Shown here piece after piece: positions 27,273 through 36,274 of a stretch of 64,000 bases of DNA. Origin of the DNA: Candidatus Cohnella colombiensis (GTDB lineage Bacteria; Bacillota; Bacilli; Paenibacillales; Paenibacillaceae); assembly GCA_029203125.1 (NCBI GenBank), contig CP119317.1, positions 744,001-808,000 on the forward strand. The letters run 5' to 3'. The notes beneath the pieces are model-generated. The model worked only from the letters and a program-made list of their open reading frames with translations. It made no database searches and was not told where the DNA came from. The first letter of the stretch is position 1, and the number at the start of each line of letters is the position of its first letter. A program made the position numbers and the translations under genes.

Positions 27273-27833
27273 GTGTCAATCTATGTAGCGCTGTTACGAG
27301 GCATTAATGTAGGTGGACATAACAAGATTGCGATGGCAGATTTGAGACGTATGTTTGACTCGATCGGTTTGAATCGCGTTCAAACGTATATTCAAAGTGG
27401 TAATGTACTGTTCGAATCGGCCTACGATGAAGAGAAGCTATGTTCACTTATCGAACAGGGAATACGAGAGACATTCGGATACTCCATCTCAGTCATATTA
27501 AGATCAGCTAAGCAGTTAAGAGCGGTAGCTGAGCGTTTGCCGTTCTCTGAGGAAGCGCTCGTTGCTGCAACAGCTGCTTCGGAATTTGAAACTCTTTATA
27601 TTGCGTTCCTAGGCGGGATTCCGTCGGAGGAAAGCGTTGCAAAGGTAATGTCTTATCGACTAGCTGGAGAGGACGTTCAAGTCATTGGACGCGAGCTTTA
27701 CTTCCTGTCTGCTCGAAGTATACGCGATTCGAAGCTAATGAATCATATTCAGAAGCTCGATGTGCCAGCTACTGCGCGAAATTGGAAAACATTAAACAAG
27801 CTCATTGAATTAACTGACGCTATGCAACACTAA
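27273..27833 (+). CDS. DUF1697 domain protein
   Basis: 186 residues from the GTG at 27273, about 10 bases after GAGGGGAT; the earlier GTG at 27264 is too close to that site. The opening SIYVALLRGINVGGHNKI and the YIQSGNVLFES segment are the DUF1697 signatures, and ARNWKTLNKLIEL at the end completes the family pattern. Crystal-structure-known family without an assigned activity. Gap to the upstream reductase is 42 bases, so it may be cotranscribed. Confidence 0.88.
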   Translation: MSIYVALLRGINVGGHNKIAMADLRRMFDSIGLNRVQTYIQSGNVLFESAYDEEKLCSLIEQGIRETFGYSISVILRSAKQLRAVAERLPFSEEALVAATAASEFETLYIAFLGGIPSEESVAKVMSYRLAGEDVQVIGRELYFLSARSIRDSKLMNHIQKLDVPATARNWKTLNKLIELTDAMQH

Positions 27834-27841
27834 ACGATAAA

Positions 27842-27887
27842 CAATGGAGTGCCTCCCGTAAGCGGTGAGGCACTCCATTGTTTTATT
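27842..27887. terminator. Bidirectional terminator
   Basis: A perfect 14-bp stem, CAATGGAGTGCCTC with its complement, has an 11-base loop and TTTTATTTAT on the plus strand, and a T-rich tail on the minus strand. It serves the DUF1697 gene and the convergent secreted protein gene. Confidence 0.88.
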
Positions 27888-29235
27888 TATAGGTCGAAGT
27901 ATCGAATACGTATACTTCTCCTTCAAAACCATCGTTCGCAGGTTTTACGTGGATGGTTACATACTTTTCTCCCGTAAACTTGCTCACATCAAGCTCGATA
28001 GCAGTTACTTCATTTTTCACGATGGTTGCCGTTTTAAATATTGTGTCTTTCTCATCTCTAAATACGACAATTGAATCTTCTGTGGCTGCGATTTGTAGAA
28101 CGAACGTTTTATACTCGCCCTTTGGATAAATGTAGAAGTTTACCCATTCACCTGGCGAATGCAACACTTTATCATATTTTTGCCCATTGAATTCGATTTT
28201 GCTTGACTCACTTGTGTTTGCTGTATAACCGCCAATCTCGTATTGTGAATCGAATAAGGCTAATGTCTTTGGAAAATCAGGAATGACCGCTTTGCCAACG
28301 GGCTCGTTGCTGTAGAATGAGGTATCGAAGATGTAGACCGCACCCTCATCGTGATTGTTGTAAAATGGGACAACAGAAACAGTCACATAGTGGTCATCTT
28401 TGATTTTACTAACATCAAGCTCAACCGGTGACAGTTTTCCTTTCGGAATCGTAACCGACTTTAGTACTTCGTCTTTGTCATTCTTAAATTTCACGATCGC
28501 TTGCTCCATGCTTGCGATGTGAAGTGTCAAAGTGGAATATGCACCCTTAGGATAAACGTACATATTCACATATGGAGTGTCAGAGTAGAGCGCTTTGCTA
28601 TACTTCTTGCCGTTGAATGTGAGTTTATTCGAGCTACCGGTATGAAGCGTGTAGCCTCCAGACTCATATTGGGTTTCGAATAATGGTTTTATATTTTTTG
28701 ATACAGGTGTATTCGTTCCCTCACCGTTCTGAATCGCAATCAGATTGGAAGCGGGGTTGAATTTGATATCAAGACCGAGTGCATTCGAAAGTGCACGCAC
28801 TGGCAAGTAGGTCGTGTTCTTGTAGCTGATTGGATCTGCTGTAGGGGTCCAGCTCTCGCCATTGATTTGGAATTTTAAGCTTCTGTTCAATGTCGCTTTA
28901 ATAGGTAAGTTTCGAGCGTCTGCTGTCGAATTCGTGGTTGTTGCACTAGCTTCGTTACTGTTCTTACCATTAACGATAATGATGGAATTGGTTGAGGCTT
29001 CGAATTTAATATCTAATCCAAGCGCGACAGAGATTGCTCTTACGGGTAAATAGGTCGTTCCATTATAGCTGATAGGTGCGGCTGTTGGTGTCCATTCCGC
29101 CCCATCAATTTTGAATTGCAGCTTGTTGTTTAATACCGCGTCAACCGATTCACTCGAACCGGATGCGCTTGCCACAGCACCCATGCACATGAAAGCTAAA
29201 ATAAAAATTAAACCAGTAAGTATAACTTTTTTCAA
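27883..29235 (-). CDS. Secreted protein with two copper-amine-oxidase-N (stalk) repeats and two beta-sandwich repeats
   Basis: 450 residues from the TTG at 29235, behind GAGGAGGAG. A signal peptide occupies the first 27 residues. Two similar modules follow (about 30-85 and 115-170), each with the pattern KFQINGxxW, TYLPVRAxxxALGLDIKF and INNG-like ends, the copper-amine-oxidase N-terminal 'stalk' repeat. The second half is a tandem duplication (about 195-320 and 325-450): FETQYESGGYT.../FDSQYEIGGYT..., a Tyr-rich YVYPKGAYSTLTLHI-type strand pattern and FDTS ends, like NPCBM-type domains. It probably works outside the cell, in the wall. It is divergent from the STAND ATPase gene. Confidence 0.82.
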   Translation of the reverse strand: MKKVILTGLIFILAFMCMGAVASASGSSESVDAVLNNKLQFKIDGAEWTPTAAPISYNGTTYLPVRAISVALGLDIKFEASTNSIIIVNGKNSNEASATTTNSTADARNLPIKATLNRSLKFQINGESWTPTADPISYKNTTYLPVRALSNALGLDIKFNPASNLIAIQNGEGTNTPVSKNIKPLFETQYESGGYTLHTGSSNKLTFNGKKYSKALYSDTPYVNMYVYPKGAYSTLTLHIASMEQAIVKFKNDKDEVLKSVTIPKGKLSPVELDVSKIKDDHYVTVSVVPFYNNHDEGAVYIFDTSFYSNEPVGKAVIPDFPKTLALFDSQYEIGGYTANTSESSKIEFNGQKYDKVLHSPGEWVNFYIYPKGEYKTFVLQIAATEDSIVVFRDEKDTIFKTATIVKNEVTAIELDVSKFTGEKYVTIHVKPANDGFEGEVYVFDTSTYK

Positions 29236-29375
29236 ATGGAACTCCTCCTCAAACTGTAATAACGCTAAGATCATATCAATGGAGAACTATCAAAATATAT
29301 ATCAAATTACTATCATTTGGGATATAATGGTCCGAGATGGAAATGCAGGGTGATTACAGCAACAAGGAGGATTTC

Positions 29376-31499
29376 ATGCTCATCTCTGATCTGCTCAATC
29401 ATACTCAAAGATCTGCTTTTGTTGGTCGCTCTTCTGAGCTTAATGCATTAATGGAGCTATTAAATAGCGATCTTCATGCATGGAAAATGTTGAATTTGCA
29501 CGGTCCTGGCGGCATAGGGAAGACGACGTTGCTACGTATGTTCGCAGAGGAGGTTGGCAATTCACGTTGTATTTATATACCTAGCCACATGGGACAGCCA
29601 ACGCCTGAGCATTTTGTATATTTGATATCTCGAGAACTTGAATCTAATGAACTTCATCATAAGTTTGACAAGAGCTATAACCTGCTGATGAAGCAAAAAC
29701 AGCTATCTACGCTTCTAGCTCAAAAAGCGGAAGAAGTTGGAGGGCTGATTATTTTAGTAGATGCTTTCGATCATTGGGCGGATCTCGATAATTGGTTTAG
29801 AGAAGAGTGGCTGCCTTCATTGTCGTCCAAGGTAAAGTGGTGTCTCACTAGTCGAGAGCCGCTTGGCGGTGCATGGAAAAAAAGTGGCTGGAACCAGCTA
29901 ATGAATCAGTTGGAACTGCTTCCATTAACGACGAGTGAAGTACGCCAATTTATTAAACGTATCGGCATTACTGAATTGTCGATTGCTCGCAAAATGCACC
30001 ATGTATCTGGTGGGATCCCACTTTCCTTATCGATCGCTTGCGATATCGTAGACAAGCATGGAATCGACGATATTGAACAGCGGTTATCAAAACAAGCGAT
30101 GTTCGGAGATATTTTTGAAGAATGGGTTCAGGGTCAGGCTGAGCATGAGTTTATCGAGTTGCTTGAGGCTGCTTGCGTACTATGGCGGTTCGATCAAGAG
30201 CTGCTGGAAGCGGTACTTCAGCGTTCAATATCAGTGATGCAATTTAGAGATTTCTGCAATAAGTCGTTTGTTACCCGCTACCGTAATGATTGGCGGTTAC
30301 AAGATCTTATCCGTCAGTTGGTGATGGATGACCTTAATCGTCGAAAGCCTGCACAATATACGGAATATCGTATGCGTGCGCTGGAAGAGATTCAGAAGCG
30401 AGAACGCTTTGCGGATGACGGAATGTCGGAATGGATTGTAGATAAGATCAATTTACTTGAACATGATTTTATCCGAAATTTATCGTATCAACATGACAAT
30501 GAAATCATGCTTAACACCTGCACACTTTCCGATCTTGATCAGGTCGAAGCGCTTTATAGTTCCTATATGGAGAAACACATCAAGTTCTATCCCAATGATC
30601 CGCATTTGTTGAAGCATATCCGCCCTCTCTGGAATGCTGCGCCATCGTCCTACTATGGGATTTGGATGAAGAAACGGATGGTTGCTTTCTGTGTCGTTGT
30701 ACCTTTGAACGAAGCGACGGTTGCCGTGCTGCAACAGAGTCCAATAACAGCCCCCTTAACGTCGTGCTATGTGAAGGGACAGTCGCAATATGCAATTCCG
30801 TTTGCCGGGATGGATATGGATCTAGAGTATGAGATAAGTGGGGCGTTAGCTAAGTCACTATCCATGTTGCTTAATCTCGATGCTCAGATTGTCAATCTTT
30901 TGTCTGAACCGATGTGGGTCGACCTACTACGCTTGATCGGCTATGAACGTGCAGAATGGGCAGACGGATGGTCGGAGGATGGGGTGCACTACAAAGGATT
31001 TCATATCGATTTACGTGGTGAGCTACTTTCGAATCGTATTGATCGCCTCTTATCAATTAGAGAGTTAAGTAGGGAACAAATGAGACAGGAAGCTGATGCT
31101 GAGCCAACAATATCATTGGACGACACAGTGAGATTAGTGAAGCAGCTTTTGAAAAATTTCGGTCGATTACCCTATGAATCAAATCGGTATAAGGAGCTAT
31201 ATTCATTTCTTAACGGATCTGGAAGTGGACGTTCCGATGAGCAGATGGCATTGCACTTACAGCAATGGGTTGTTCAAGAGGTTGAAGGATTAGAAGTTGG
31301 TAAACAGAGCACAGAGTTATATGGGAAGCTGCTTCGTTATGCTTATATACAAAAAATCGGCACTCATGAGATTGTCGCAGAACGACTGAATCTCACAGTA
31401 CCGACTTATTATCGTTATTTACATTCAGCTACGCGTAAACTAGCTTTGCTGCTGCGGCATTCGAGCTCTCTCATAAATGAGGATACAGCTCGCGAATAG
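29376..31499 (+). CDS. STAND-type ATPase with C-terminal helix-turn-helix
   Basis: 707 residues from the ATG at 29376, after AAGGAGGATTTC. The N-terminal NTPase has Walker A GPGGIGKTT (43-51), Walker B LIILVDAFD (about 125-135) and the sensor-like LTSREP, a P-loop NTPase of the STAND/NACHT class. The middle (350-560) is unassigned; a patch near YYGIWMKKRMVAFCVVVPL recalls a GNAT fold but lacks a convincing acetyl-CoA loop. Near residue 655, KIGTHEIVAERLNLTVPTYYRYLHSATRKLALLL is a helix-turn-helix. Thus it is probably an NTP-switched transcription regulator. It may control the divergent secreted protein gene. The TATAAT at 29323 could be its -10. Confidence 0.78.
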   Translation: MLISDLLNHTQRSAFVGRSSELNALMELLNSDLHAWKMLNLHGPGGIGKTTLLRMFAEEVGNSRCIYIPSHMGQPTPEHFVYLISRELESNELHHKFDKSYNLLMKQKQLSTLLAQKAEEVGGLIILVDAFDHWADLDNWFREEWLPSLSSKVKWCLTSREPLGGAWKKSGWNQLMNQLELLPLTTSEVRQFIKRIGITELSIARKMHHVSGGIPLSLSIACDIVDKHGIDDIEQRLSKQAMFGDIFEEWVQGQAEHEFIELLEAACVLWRFDQELLEAVLQRSISVMQFRDFCNKSFVTRYRNDWRLQDLIRQLVMDDLNRRKPAQYTEYRMRALEEIQKRERFADDGMSEWIVDKINLLEHDFIRNLSYQHDNEIMLNTCTLSDLDQVEALYSSYMEKHIKFYPNDPHLLKHIRPLWNAAPSSYYGIWMKKRMVAFCVVVPLNEATVAVLQQSPITAPLTSCYVKGQSQYAIPFAGMDMDLEYEISGALAKSLSMLLNLDAQIVNLLSEPMWVDLLRLIGYERAEWADGWSEDGVHYKGFHIDLRGELLSNRIDRLLSIRELSREQMRQEADAEPTISLDDTVRLVKQLLKNFGRLPYESNRYKELYSFLNGSGSGRSDEQMALHLQQWVVQEVEGLEVGKQSTELYGKLLRYAYIQKIGTHEIVAERLNLTVPTYYRYLHSATRKLALLLRHSSSLINEDTARE

Positions 31500-31517
31500 C
31501 AGGGAGATCAACGTTCT

Positions 31518-32045
31518 TTAACGTTGATCATCTGCCGACTCATCAGTAGGTGGCAGAATGGACTCTCCTTCAGTCTGATCCTCCGGTAGTTCCGACTCTT
31601 CAAGTGGTGCGACAGCAGGCTCAGTTGGTGTTGCAGAAGCGGACTTGGATTCTCGCATCACTTGGTCGACGATCGTAGGAACGATCAATGTAAACAAATA
31701 TCCGACGGTGATAAGTACTGAATAAGAGTGATGCTGACCTTCGGTAAACTTCTCGAAGATCGATTCTCTATACCAGAGAGTGAAAGTGTTGAGCAATAGT
31801 CCGACAGCTGTAGCTAAGAAGCCGAAGCGTGTTGCAGAGCCGCGTGTGGGGAACAGCTTCAATCTGATGAATAGTGCAATGCCGATTAAAAGTAGAAAAG
31901 ACAGTGTAGCAAGTAGGAACAATGATGCGCTGAAATACGGATCGCTTGTCTCAAGTACGATCCATTGACCGAACAAGAGAAAGAATAGTGTAGCAACGGC
32001 CCATATTCCCAATCCTAACCCTGTTAAAATGAATCCCTGCCGCAT
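31518..32045 (-). CDS. Four-helix membrane protein, DUF5367-like
   Basis: 175 residues from the ATG at 32045, preceded by GGGCGGAG. Four predicted membrane helices (about 5-27, 38-60, 75-97, 107-130) are followed by a 45-residue acidic, Pro/Ser-rich tail. The WAVATLFFLLFGQW segment resembles DUF5367 proteins; I am not certain. No catalytic residues stand out. The stop codon lies within a hairpin (31505-31529) shared with the end of the convergent STAND gene. Confidence 0.65.
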   Translation of the reverse strand: MRQGFILTGLGLGIWAVATLFFLLFGQWIVLETSDPYFSASLFLLATLSFLLLIGIALFIRLKLFPTRGSATRFGFLATAVGLLLNTFTLWYRESIFEKFTEGQHHSYSVLITVGYLFTLIVPTIVDQVMRESKSASATPTEPAVAPLEESELPEDQTEGESILPPTDESADDQR

Positions 32046-32120
32046 AATACTCCGCCCTTTCGCCATCCCATTAGATAGAAACCTGCTACAACTGTTTCGA
32101 TAGTGTTTGTCGAAATTCCT

Positions 32121-33092
32121 TTAAGGCAGTAGACTGCGTAGAATCGTCATTTCACCATCTAAAGAATAGGAGCCTAGGTTGGCTGGAATGAGGAAGCAGT
32201 CCCCAGCTTTAGCGTCAACATGGCCTTGTGACCAATCGATGCTGCCCGTTCCTTCGGCGACGATTAATACGACAAAGCTTTCGCCATTCGTTGCTTGATC
32301 CCATTTGCCATCGACGACACCTTTATCGGTTACGAAATAAGGTGAGGACGCAAGAGTAAGCCATTGACCTGCCTGTGCCCCATCAGTGGACATTCTTGTC
32401 GCTCCTGTATCTTCATAAGCGATAACGTTGAGTGAGTCTTCAATATGAAGCTCTCGCATTTGTCCATCTAAGCCGGGGCGGTTATAGTCGTAAAGTCGAT
32501 AGGTTGTATCTGAGTTTTGTTGAATTTCAGCAACGACTACACCCGCACATAGTGCATGTACCGTTCCTGCAGGGATATAGAATGTATCGCCAGCTTTAAC
32601 GCTAACCTCTTGCAAACATTCCATAATCCGACCTTCTTCAATAGCAGCAGCCAATGCTTCGCGATCTACTCCGGGCTCAAGTCCATAAATAATTTTTGCG
32701 CCTGGCTTTGCATCAAGCACGTACCACATTTCTGTCTTCCCAAGCTCGCCCTTCGGCAAGCGGTCATAATGGTCGTTTGGGTGTACTTGGATCGATAGAT
32801 CATCGTTACAATCGAGTAGCTTAATCAGCAATGGGAAACGTCCATTGTCGGAAGCGCCCTTGGCACCAAACCAAGTATCACCAACGAGTGAACGAATTTC
32901 GTCCAAGCCTTTGCCCGCGAATTCGCCATTCGTAATATGTGAAATTCCGTTCGGATGATCGGCGATCATCCAGCCTTCGCCAATTGCGCCCTGGGGAACA
33001 TCGAAACCAAATCGTTCTAGCGCGCGTCCGCCCCATACTCTTTCTTTAAATTCTGGTTTGAAATGTAGCGGATAAGGTTTTGTATTATTCAC
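32121..33092 (-). CDS. manA: Mannose-6-phosphate isomerase, class I
   Basis: 323 residues from the GTG at 33092, with GAGGGGGC inside the end of the upstream gene. The zinc-binding cupin of class I isomerases is visible: IQVHPNDHY, MWYVLDAKPGA and IPAGTVHALCAGVVVAEIQQNSDTTYRLYDYNR. Interconverts fructose-6-phosphate and mannose-6-phosphate. It is the short Bacillota type of about 320 residues. It lies after the VOC gene with only 3 bases between, so it is cotranscribed, although the pairing has no obvious logic. Confidence 0.94.
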   Translation of the reverse strand: MNNTKPYPLHFKPEFKERVWGGRALERFGFDVPQGAIGEGWMIADHPNGISHITNGEFAGKGLDEIRSLVGDTWFGAKGASDNGRFPLLIKLLDCNDDLSIQVHPNDHYDRLPKGELGKTEMWYVLDAKPGAKIIYGLEPGVDREALAAAIEEGRIMECLQEVSVKAGDTFYIPAGTVHALCAGVVVAEIQQNSDTTYRLYDYNRPGLDGQMRELHIEDSLNVIAYEDTGATRMSTDGAQAGQWLTLASSPYFVTDKGVVDGKWDQATNGESFVVLIVAEGTGSIDWSQGHVDAKAGDCFLIPANLGSYSLDGEMTILRSLLP

Positions 33093-33095
33093 TTC

Positions 33096-33494
33096 TTATT
33101 TGCCCCCTCTTGTTGTTTCGAAAAATTCGATGGCTTCACCGTCTGGTCCGTTAAAGAAGAAGTAACGGCTACCATTAGGCAACGTTGTGATTTCCTTGTC
33201 GATGCCTTGAACAGATAATCCGCGAAGGCGTGCAAACTCATCATCTAATTGATCTACAGTAAAAGCGATGTGATGAACGCGACCCGCTTGTGCGACTTCA
33301 CCATCAAATCCTTCAATGAGCTCAACTTCAGTGTCAGGTGAGTTTGGAAATGCTAGAAAAGCAAGTCGAATGACACCATTCGTATGTGTGATTGTCTCTA
33401 GATGAGACAGACCGATAACTTCCTTGTAAAAGGGAATCGAATTTTCTATGGAGCTAACCATAATGCCTACGTGTTCAATTTTACGTACTGCCAT
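33096..33494 (-). CDS. VOC family protein, methylmalonyl-CoA epimerase/glyoxalase-like
   Basis: 132 residues from the ATG at 33494. Two beta-alpha-beta-beta-beta units form the vicinal-oxygen-chelate fold. Metal ligands are His in IEHVGIMVSSIE, Glu in TEVELIEGF, His in RVHHIAFTVDQLDDE and Glu at GEAIEFFE. The spacing resembles methylmalonyl-CoA epimerase and glyoxalase I. Substrate undetermined. A second ATG four codons upstream lacks a site. Part of a run of five genes on the minus strand. Confidence 0.8.
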   Translation of the reverse strand: MAVRKIEHVGIMVSSIENSIPFYKEVIGLSHLETITHTNGVIRLAFLAFPNSPDTEVELIEGFDGEVAQAGRVHHIAFTVDQLDDEFARLRGLSVQGIDKEITTLPNGSRYFFFNGPDGEAIEFFETTRGGK

Positions 33495-33528
33495 TTCATC
33501 CACCATCCTATTGTTATATATATGAGTG

Positions 33529-34110
33529 TTATTTCTTTGTTACAGCGATTAAGTAAGGGGCGGTAAGCTTCTGTGGAAAGCGATAGATCACGCATTGTGC
33601 GACGGAAGTAGGAATAGCTTCAGCCCATTTCTCAACTGCTTTCGCCTCTGAGTCGCCACCTTCATGTCCTGGATATACGACAATCGTCAAAATTCCACTG
33701 CTACGAAGAAGTGTAAGTGCTGCATTGAGCGCTAACAATGTCGTATTCGTCTGAGTAATAATGGTTTGCTGAGCTCCAGGCAAATAGCCAAGATTAAACA
33801 TAACCGCGGCGATATTTCCGTGAAGAGCCGGAGGGATCGCGGCAATCATTGTCTCATGTCCGGCGTTCAACAAAGTAACTGAAGAAAGTGTAATTTTTGT
33901 ATCACTAGCTGTTTGAAGTCGATTGCGGGTTTGTTCAATTGCCGTTGCTTGAATGTCAAAGGCGAAAACATGCCCTTTCGCTCCAGTTGCCTTAGAGAGA
34001 AATAGCGTATCAACTCCATTGCCTGCTGTTGCATCAATAACGGCGTCTCCAGGACGAATATGCTCGGCAACATAGCGCTGAGCTTGGCTTAGCACAGAAA
34101 GGAAGCCCAT
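33529..34110 (-). CDS. mnmM: tRNA (mnm5s2U34) methyltransferase
   Basis: 193 residues. It has the class I SAM fold with motif I DATAGNGVDTLFL (about 26-38) and post-I acidic loop AFDIQ. The sequence corresponds to B. subtilis YtqB, a family that methylates 5-aminomethyluridine at the tRNA wobble base. Only one base separates its start from the stop of the gene before it, a radical SAM protein of the YtqA type. The two are known to work on the same modification route, so coupling supports the call. Confidence 0.85.
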   Translation of the reverse strand: MGFLSVLSQAQRYVAEHIRPGDAVIDATAGNGVDTLFLSKATGAKGHVFAFDIQATAIEQTRNRLQTASDTKITLSSVTLLNAGHETMIAAIPPALHGNIAAVMFNLGYLPGAQQTIITQTNTTLLALNAALTLLRSSGILTIVVYPGHEGGDSEAKAVEKWAEAIPTSVAQCVIYRFPQKLTAPYLIAVTKK

Positions 34111-34111
34111 A

Positions 34112-35071
34112 TTAACGTCCTTTCCACAGCTTGCCCTGCCACGTATTCCGTCGTATGAGCTCGGCGTCTATCGCATTCAATACTTCCCATTTGCGCAAGC
34201 TCCACATGGGACCAATAAGCAAATCTCTAGGTGCATCGCCGGTTAATCGATGTACGATCATATCCGGTGGCAGCAACTCCAATGTATCCACAACTAGACT
34301 AACGTACTCATCCATCTCAAGGAATCGCAGTAAGCCATCGTTCCATTGACGTACCATGGGCGTTTTTCGCATTAGATGTAGTAAATGAATTTTAATGCCC
34401 TGTACGTCCATCTCGGCGACAGCTTGACCTGTTGCCAGCATCATCTCATGCGTCTCACCTGGCAAACCGTGAATAATATGAGCACATACGCGAATCCCGC
34501 GTGCTCTTAGCCGTTCAACGGCATCTTTGAAACAAGCAGTATCATGTGCACGATTAATTAACTGGGAGGTCGTTTCATGGATCGTCTGAAGCCCCATTTC
34601 AACCCACAAGTAAGTACGCTCATTAAGCTCTGCTAAATAATCGACAACATCATCAGGCAAGCAATCTGGCCTTGTTGCAATGGATAGACCAACGACACCA
34701 GGTTGTTCCAAGATGACTTCGTAATATTCACGTAGTGTCGCAAGTGGCGCATAAGTATTCGTGTAAGCTTGGAAATAGCCGATATACTTTGCCTCAGGCC
34801 ATTTCAAATGTTGGCGATCTCGTACGTTATTGAACTGGGTAACAAGATCATCTCGTCTGCTTCCGGCGAAATCACCAGACCCCCGCGTGCTGCAAAATGT
34901 ACATCCGCCTGTGGCGATGTTACCATCACGGTTTGGACAAGTAAACCCTGCATCAAGCATTACTTTAAACGTCTTCGTTCCGAACCTTTCACGCATCTCT
35001 GAATTCCATGTGTGAAACCTTTTGTCACTCCACAATAGTGGCGTCTGATTGTCAATATTTAAGTTAGTCAT
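34112..35071 (-). CDS. mnmL: TIGR01212-family radical SAM protein (YtqA type)
   Basis: 319 residues from the ATG at 35071, after AAGGACGG. The cluster motif is CPNRDGNIATGGCTFC, a long-spaced CX(11)CxxC arrangement characteristic of TIGR01212, here about residues 39-54. The barrel continues with YFQAYTNTYAP and SIATRPDCLP. This family member in Gram-positive bacteria is reported to convert cmnm5(s2)U to nm5(s2)U, and MnmM then methylates it. The one-base gap to mnmM agrees. There is a 335-base gap upstream. Confidence 0.85.
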   Translation of the reverse strand: MTNLNIDNQTPLLWSDKRFHTWNSEMRERFGTKTFKVMLDAGFTCPNRDGNIATGGCTFCSTRGSGDFAGSRRDDLVTQFNNVRDRQHLKWPEAKYIGYFQAYTNTYAPLATLREYYEVILEQPGVVGLSIATRPDCLPDDVVDYLAELNERTYLWVEMGLQTIHETTSQLINRAHDTACFKDAVERLRARGIRVCAHIIHGLPGETHEMMLATGQAVAEMDVQGIKIHLLHLMRKTPMVRQWNDGLLRFLEMDEYVSLVVDTLELLPPDMIVHRLTGDAPRDLLIGPMWSLRKWEVLNAIDAELIRRNTWQGKLWKGR

Positions 35072-35406
35072 CTTGCATCCGTCCTTATTAGAAGTCGTTA
35101 TTAATTGTAGCGAAAATTGAGCCAAATTGCGAGTGGCGCAGCTCACTGTATTACTTTGCGAACAATTCCATATTATTTATTGCGAGCAATTGCCGGATTC
35201 CATGCCAAAATATTATCGATTCATTCCTGAAACGAGCGAATTCATCGCTTGTAATACCTAACATGATATGTTATATTAAAAATGCGCCAGATCAATAAAT
35301 ATACCTGACATCGGCTACGTTATACGTCCCTTTTTTATTTCCATTCGATATTCTACCAGGCAGTAATGGCAGTGAGTCACTCAGATGAAATGGAGAGGTG
35401 AATGAG
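35072..35406. other. Intergenic region between mnmL and a small ORF
   Basis: AT-rich 335 bases. On the plus strand TTGTAA (35249-35254) and TATATT (35272-35277) with a 17-base gap form a fair promoter for the small gene at 35407. Nothing else stands out. Confidence 0.5.
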
Positions 35407-35595
35407 ATGATGAACGGAGTGAAAATTCCTCAAGGGGACGACATGGTGCGTGTAGAACTTACTGTGAAAGAATTAATGGCACTTGCAGGGGTTAATTTCC
35501 CTAACAACCATAAGATTGAAGTGTCTGCCAAGAAGAAACTGAATAGTATACTGGAAGAGCATTATGAAATTGACAATGCTCGTCCGTTTAACTAA
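35407..35595 (+). CDS. Small conserved-looking protein, unknown
   Basis: 62 residues from the ATG at 35407, after GGAGAGGTG. The sequence has a VRVELTVKELMALAGVNF segment, like an amphipathic helix-strand motif, and a basic KIEVSAKKKLNSI. No family recognised. A promoter-like TTGTAA/TATATT pair lies upstream and a terminator follows at 35620, so the gene unit looks complete and is probably real. Confidence 0.6.
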   Translation: MMNGVKIPQGDDMVRVELTVKELMALAGVNFPNNHKIEVSAKKKLNSILEEHYEIDNARPFN

Positions 35596-35619
35596 TTTAG
35601 TAACACATATATAGTTAAG

Positions 35620-35646
35620 CCAGGCTCGTAATTGGGTCTGGTTTTT
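35620..35646 (+). terminator. Terminator of the small ORF
   Basis: CCAGGCTC pairs with GGGTCTGG (two G-U pairs), followed by five T residues. Confidence 0.7.
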
Positions 35647-35741
35647 ATATTGTAGGTATAGGCTTATTGTGAACTGAAAGGTATAATGAAGCAGTGGGAA
35701 TTATTCAATTAGCAATATGACAGACATGGAGGATACCCAAG

Positions 35742-36167
35742 ATGATTAATCGCGCTGAGTTGCTAGAATCCTATGCGGAAAACCATGTCATTCATCGTAG
35801 ATTATTCGATGCAGAGTGGAATCGTCAGAATACGACTGGACTCACCTATTCGCAGAAATCTATTTTGATTCTCTTAAATCGTGAAGGTCCTAAACAGTCG
35901 AAACACTTTGTTACTGAGCTGTCGATTACTTCAGGCGGTATTACTGGAATTACAGATAAGCTACTTAAAGAGGGCTATATTCAACGATCTTATGATGTGA
36001 CGCGAGATCGAAGAGCTGTCGTTTATGAAATTACAGAAAGCGGAAGAAGCATCCTGAAAGAGCTCGAAATGGTTTACGAAAAAGTGTTGACAACCGTTTT
36101 TGCTGCGATCTCGGATGCAGAGGTCGCGATGCTAGAGCATATCTATCGAAAACTTACGGTCAACTGA
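35742..36167 (+). CDS. MarR family transcriptional regulator
   Basis: 141 residues, ATG behind ATGGAGGATACC. The winged helix-turn-helix is visible: KSILILLNREGPKQSKHFVTELSITSGGITGITDKLLKEGYIQRSYDVTRDRRAVVYEITESG (about 45-105). The DRRAV wing is a MarR hallmark. Helices at both ends form the dimer interface. It lies before the CuA lipoprotein gene, separated by a bidirectional terminator; control of the nearby redox genes, perhaps through the palindrome at 36841, is only a proposal. The ligand is unknown. Confidence 0.9.
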   Translation: MINRAELLESYAENHVIHRRLFDAEWNRQNTTGLTYSQKSILILLNREGPKQSKHFVTELSITSGGITGITDKLLKEGYIQRSYDVTRDRRAVVYEITESGRSILKELEMVYEKVLTTVFAAISDAEVAMLEHIYRKLTVN

Positions 36168-36204
36168 AATAGCCTTACATACAAGCAAAATTCTGTATGA
36201 TATT

Positions 36205-36264
36205 AAAAAAGATCGCTTATCATTGCATGAGGCATAATCTCATACACGGATAAGCGATCTTTTT
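36205..36264. terminator. Bidirectional terminator between marR-like and CuA lipoprotein genes
   Basis: AAAAAGATCGCTTATC pairs perfectly with GATAAGCGATCTTTTT; the loop has its own ATGAG/CTCAT stem. A-run on one side and T-run on the other make it symmetrical. Confidence 0.88.
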
Positions 36265-36274
36265 GCGTTTGCAA

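Noticed and set aside
29376..31499. STAND ATPase as an anti-phage (Avs-like) defence protein
   Set aside because: It lacks an effector nuclease or membrane domain and a long repeat sensor; the C-terminal helix-turn-helix and promoter-facing position fit a regulator better.
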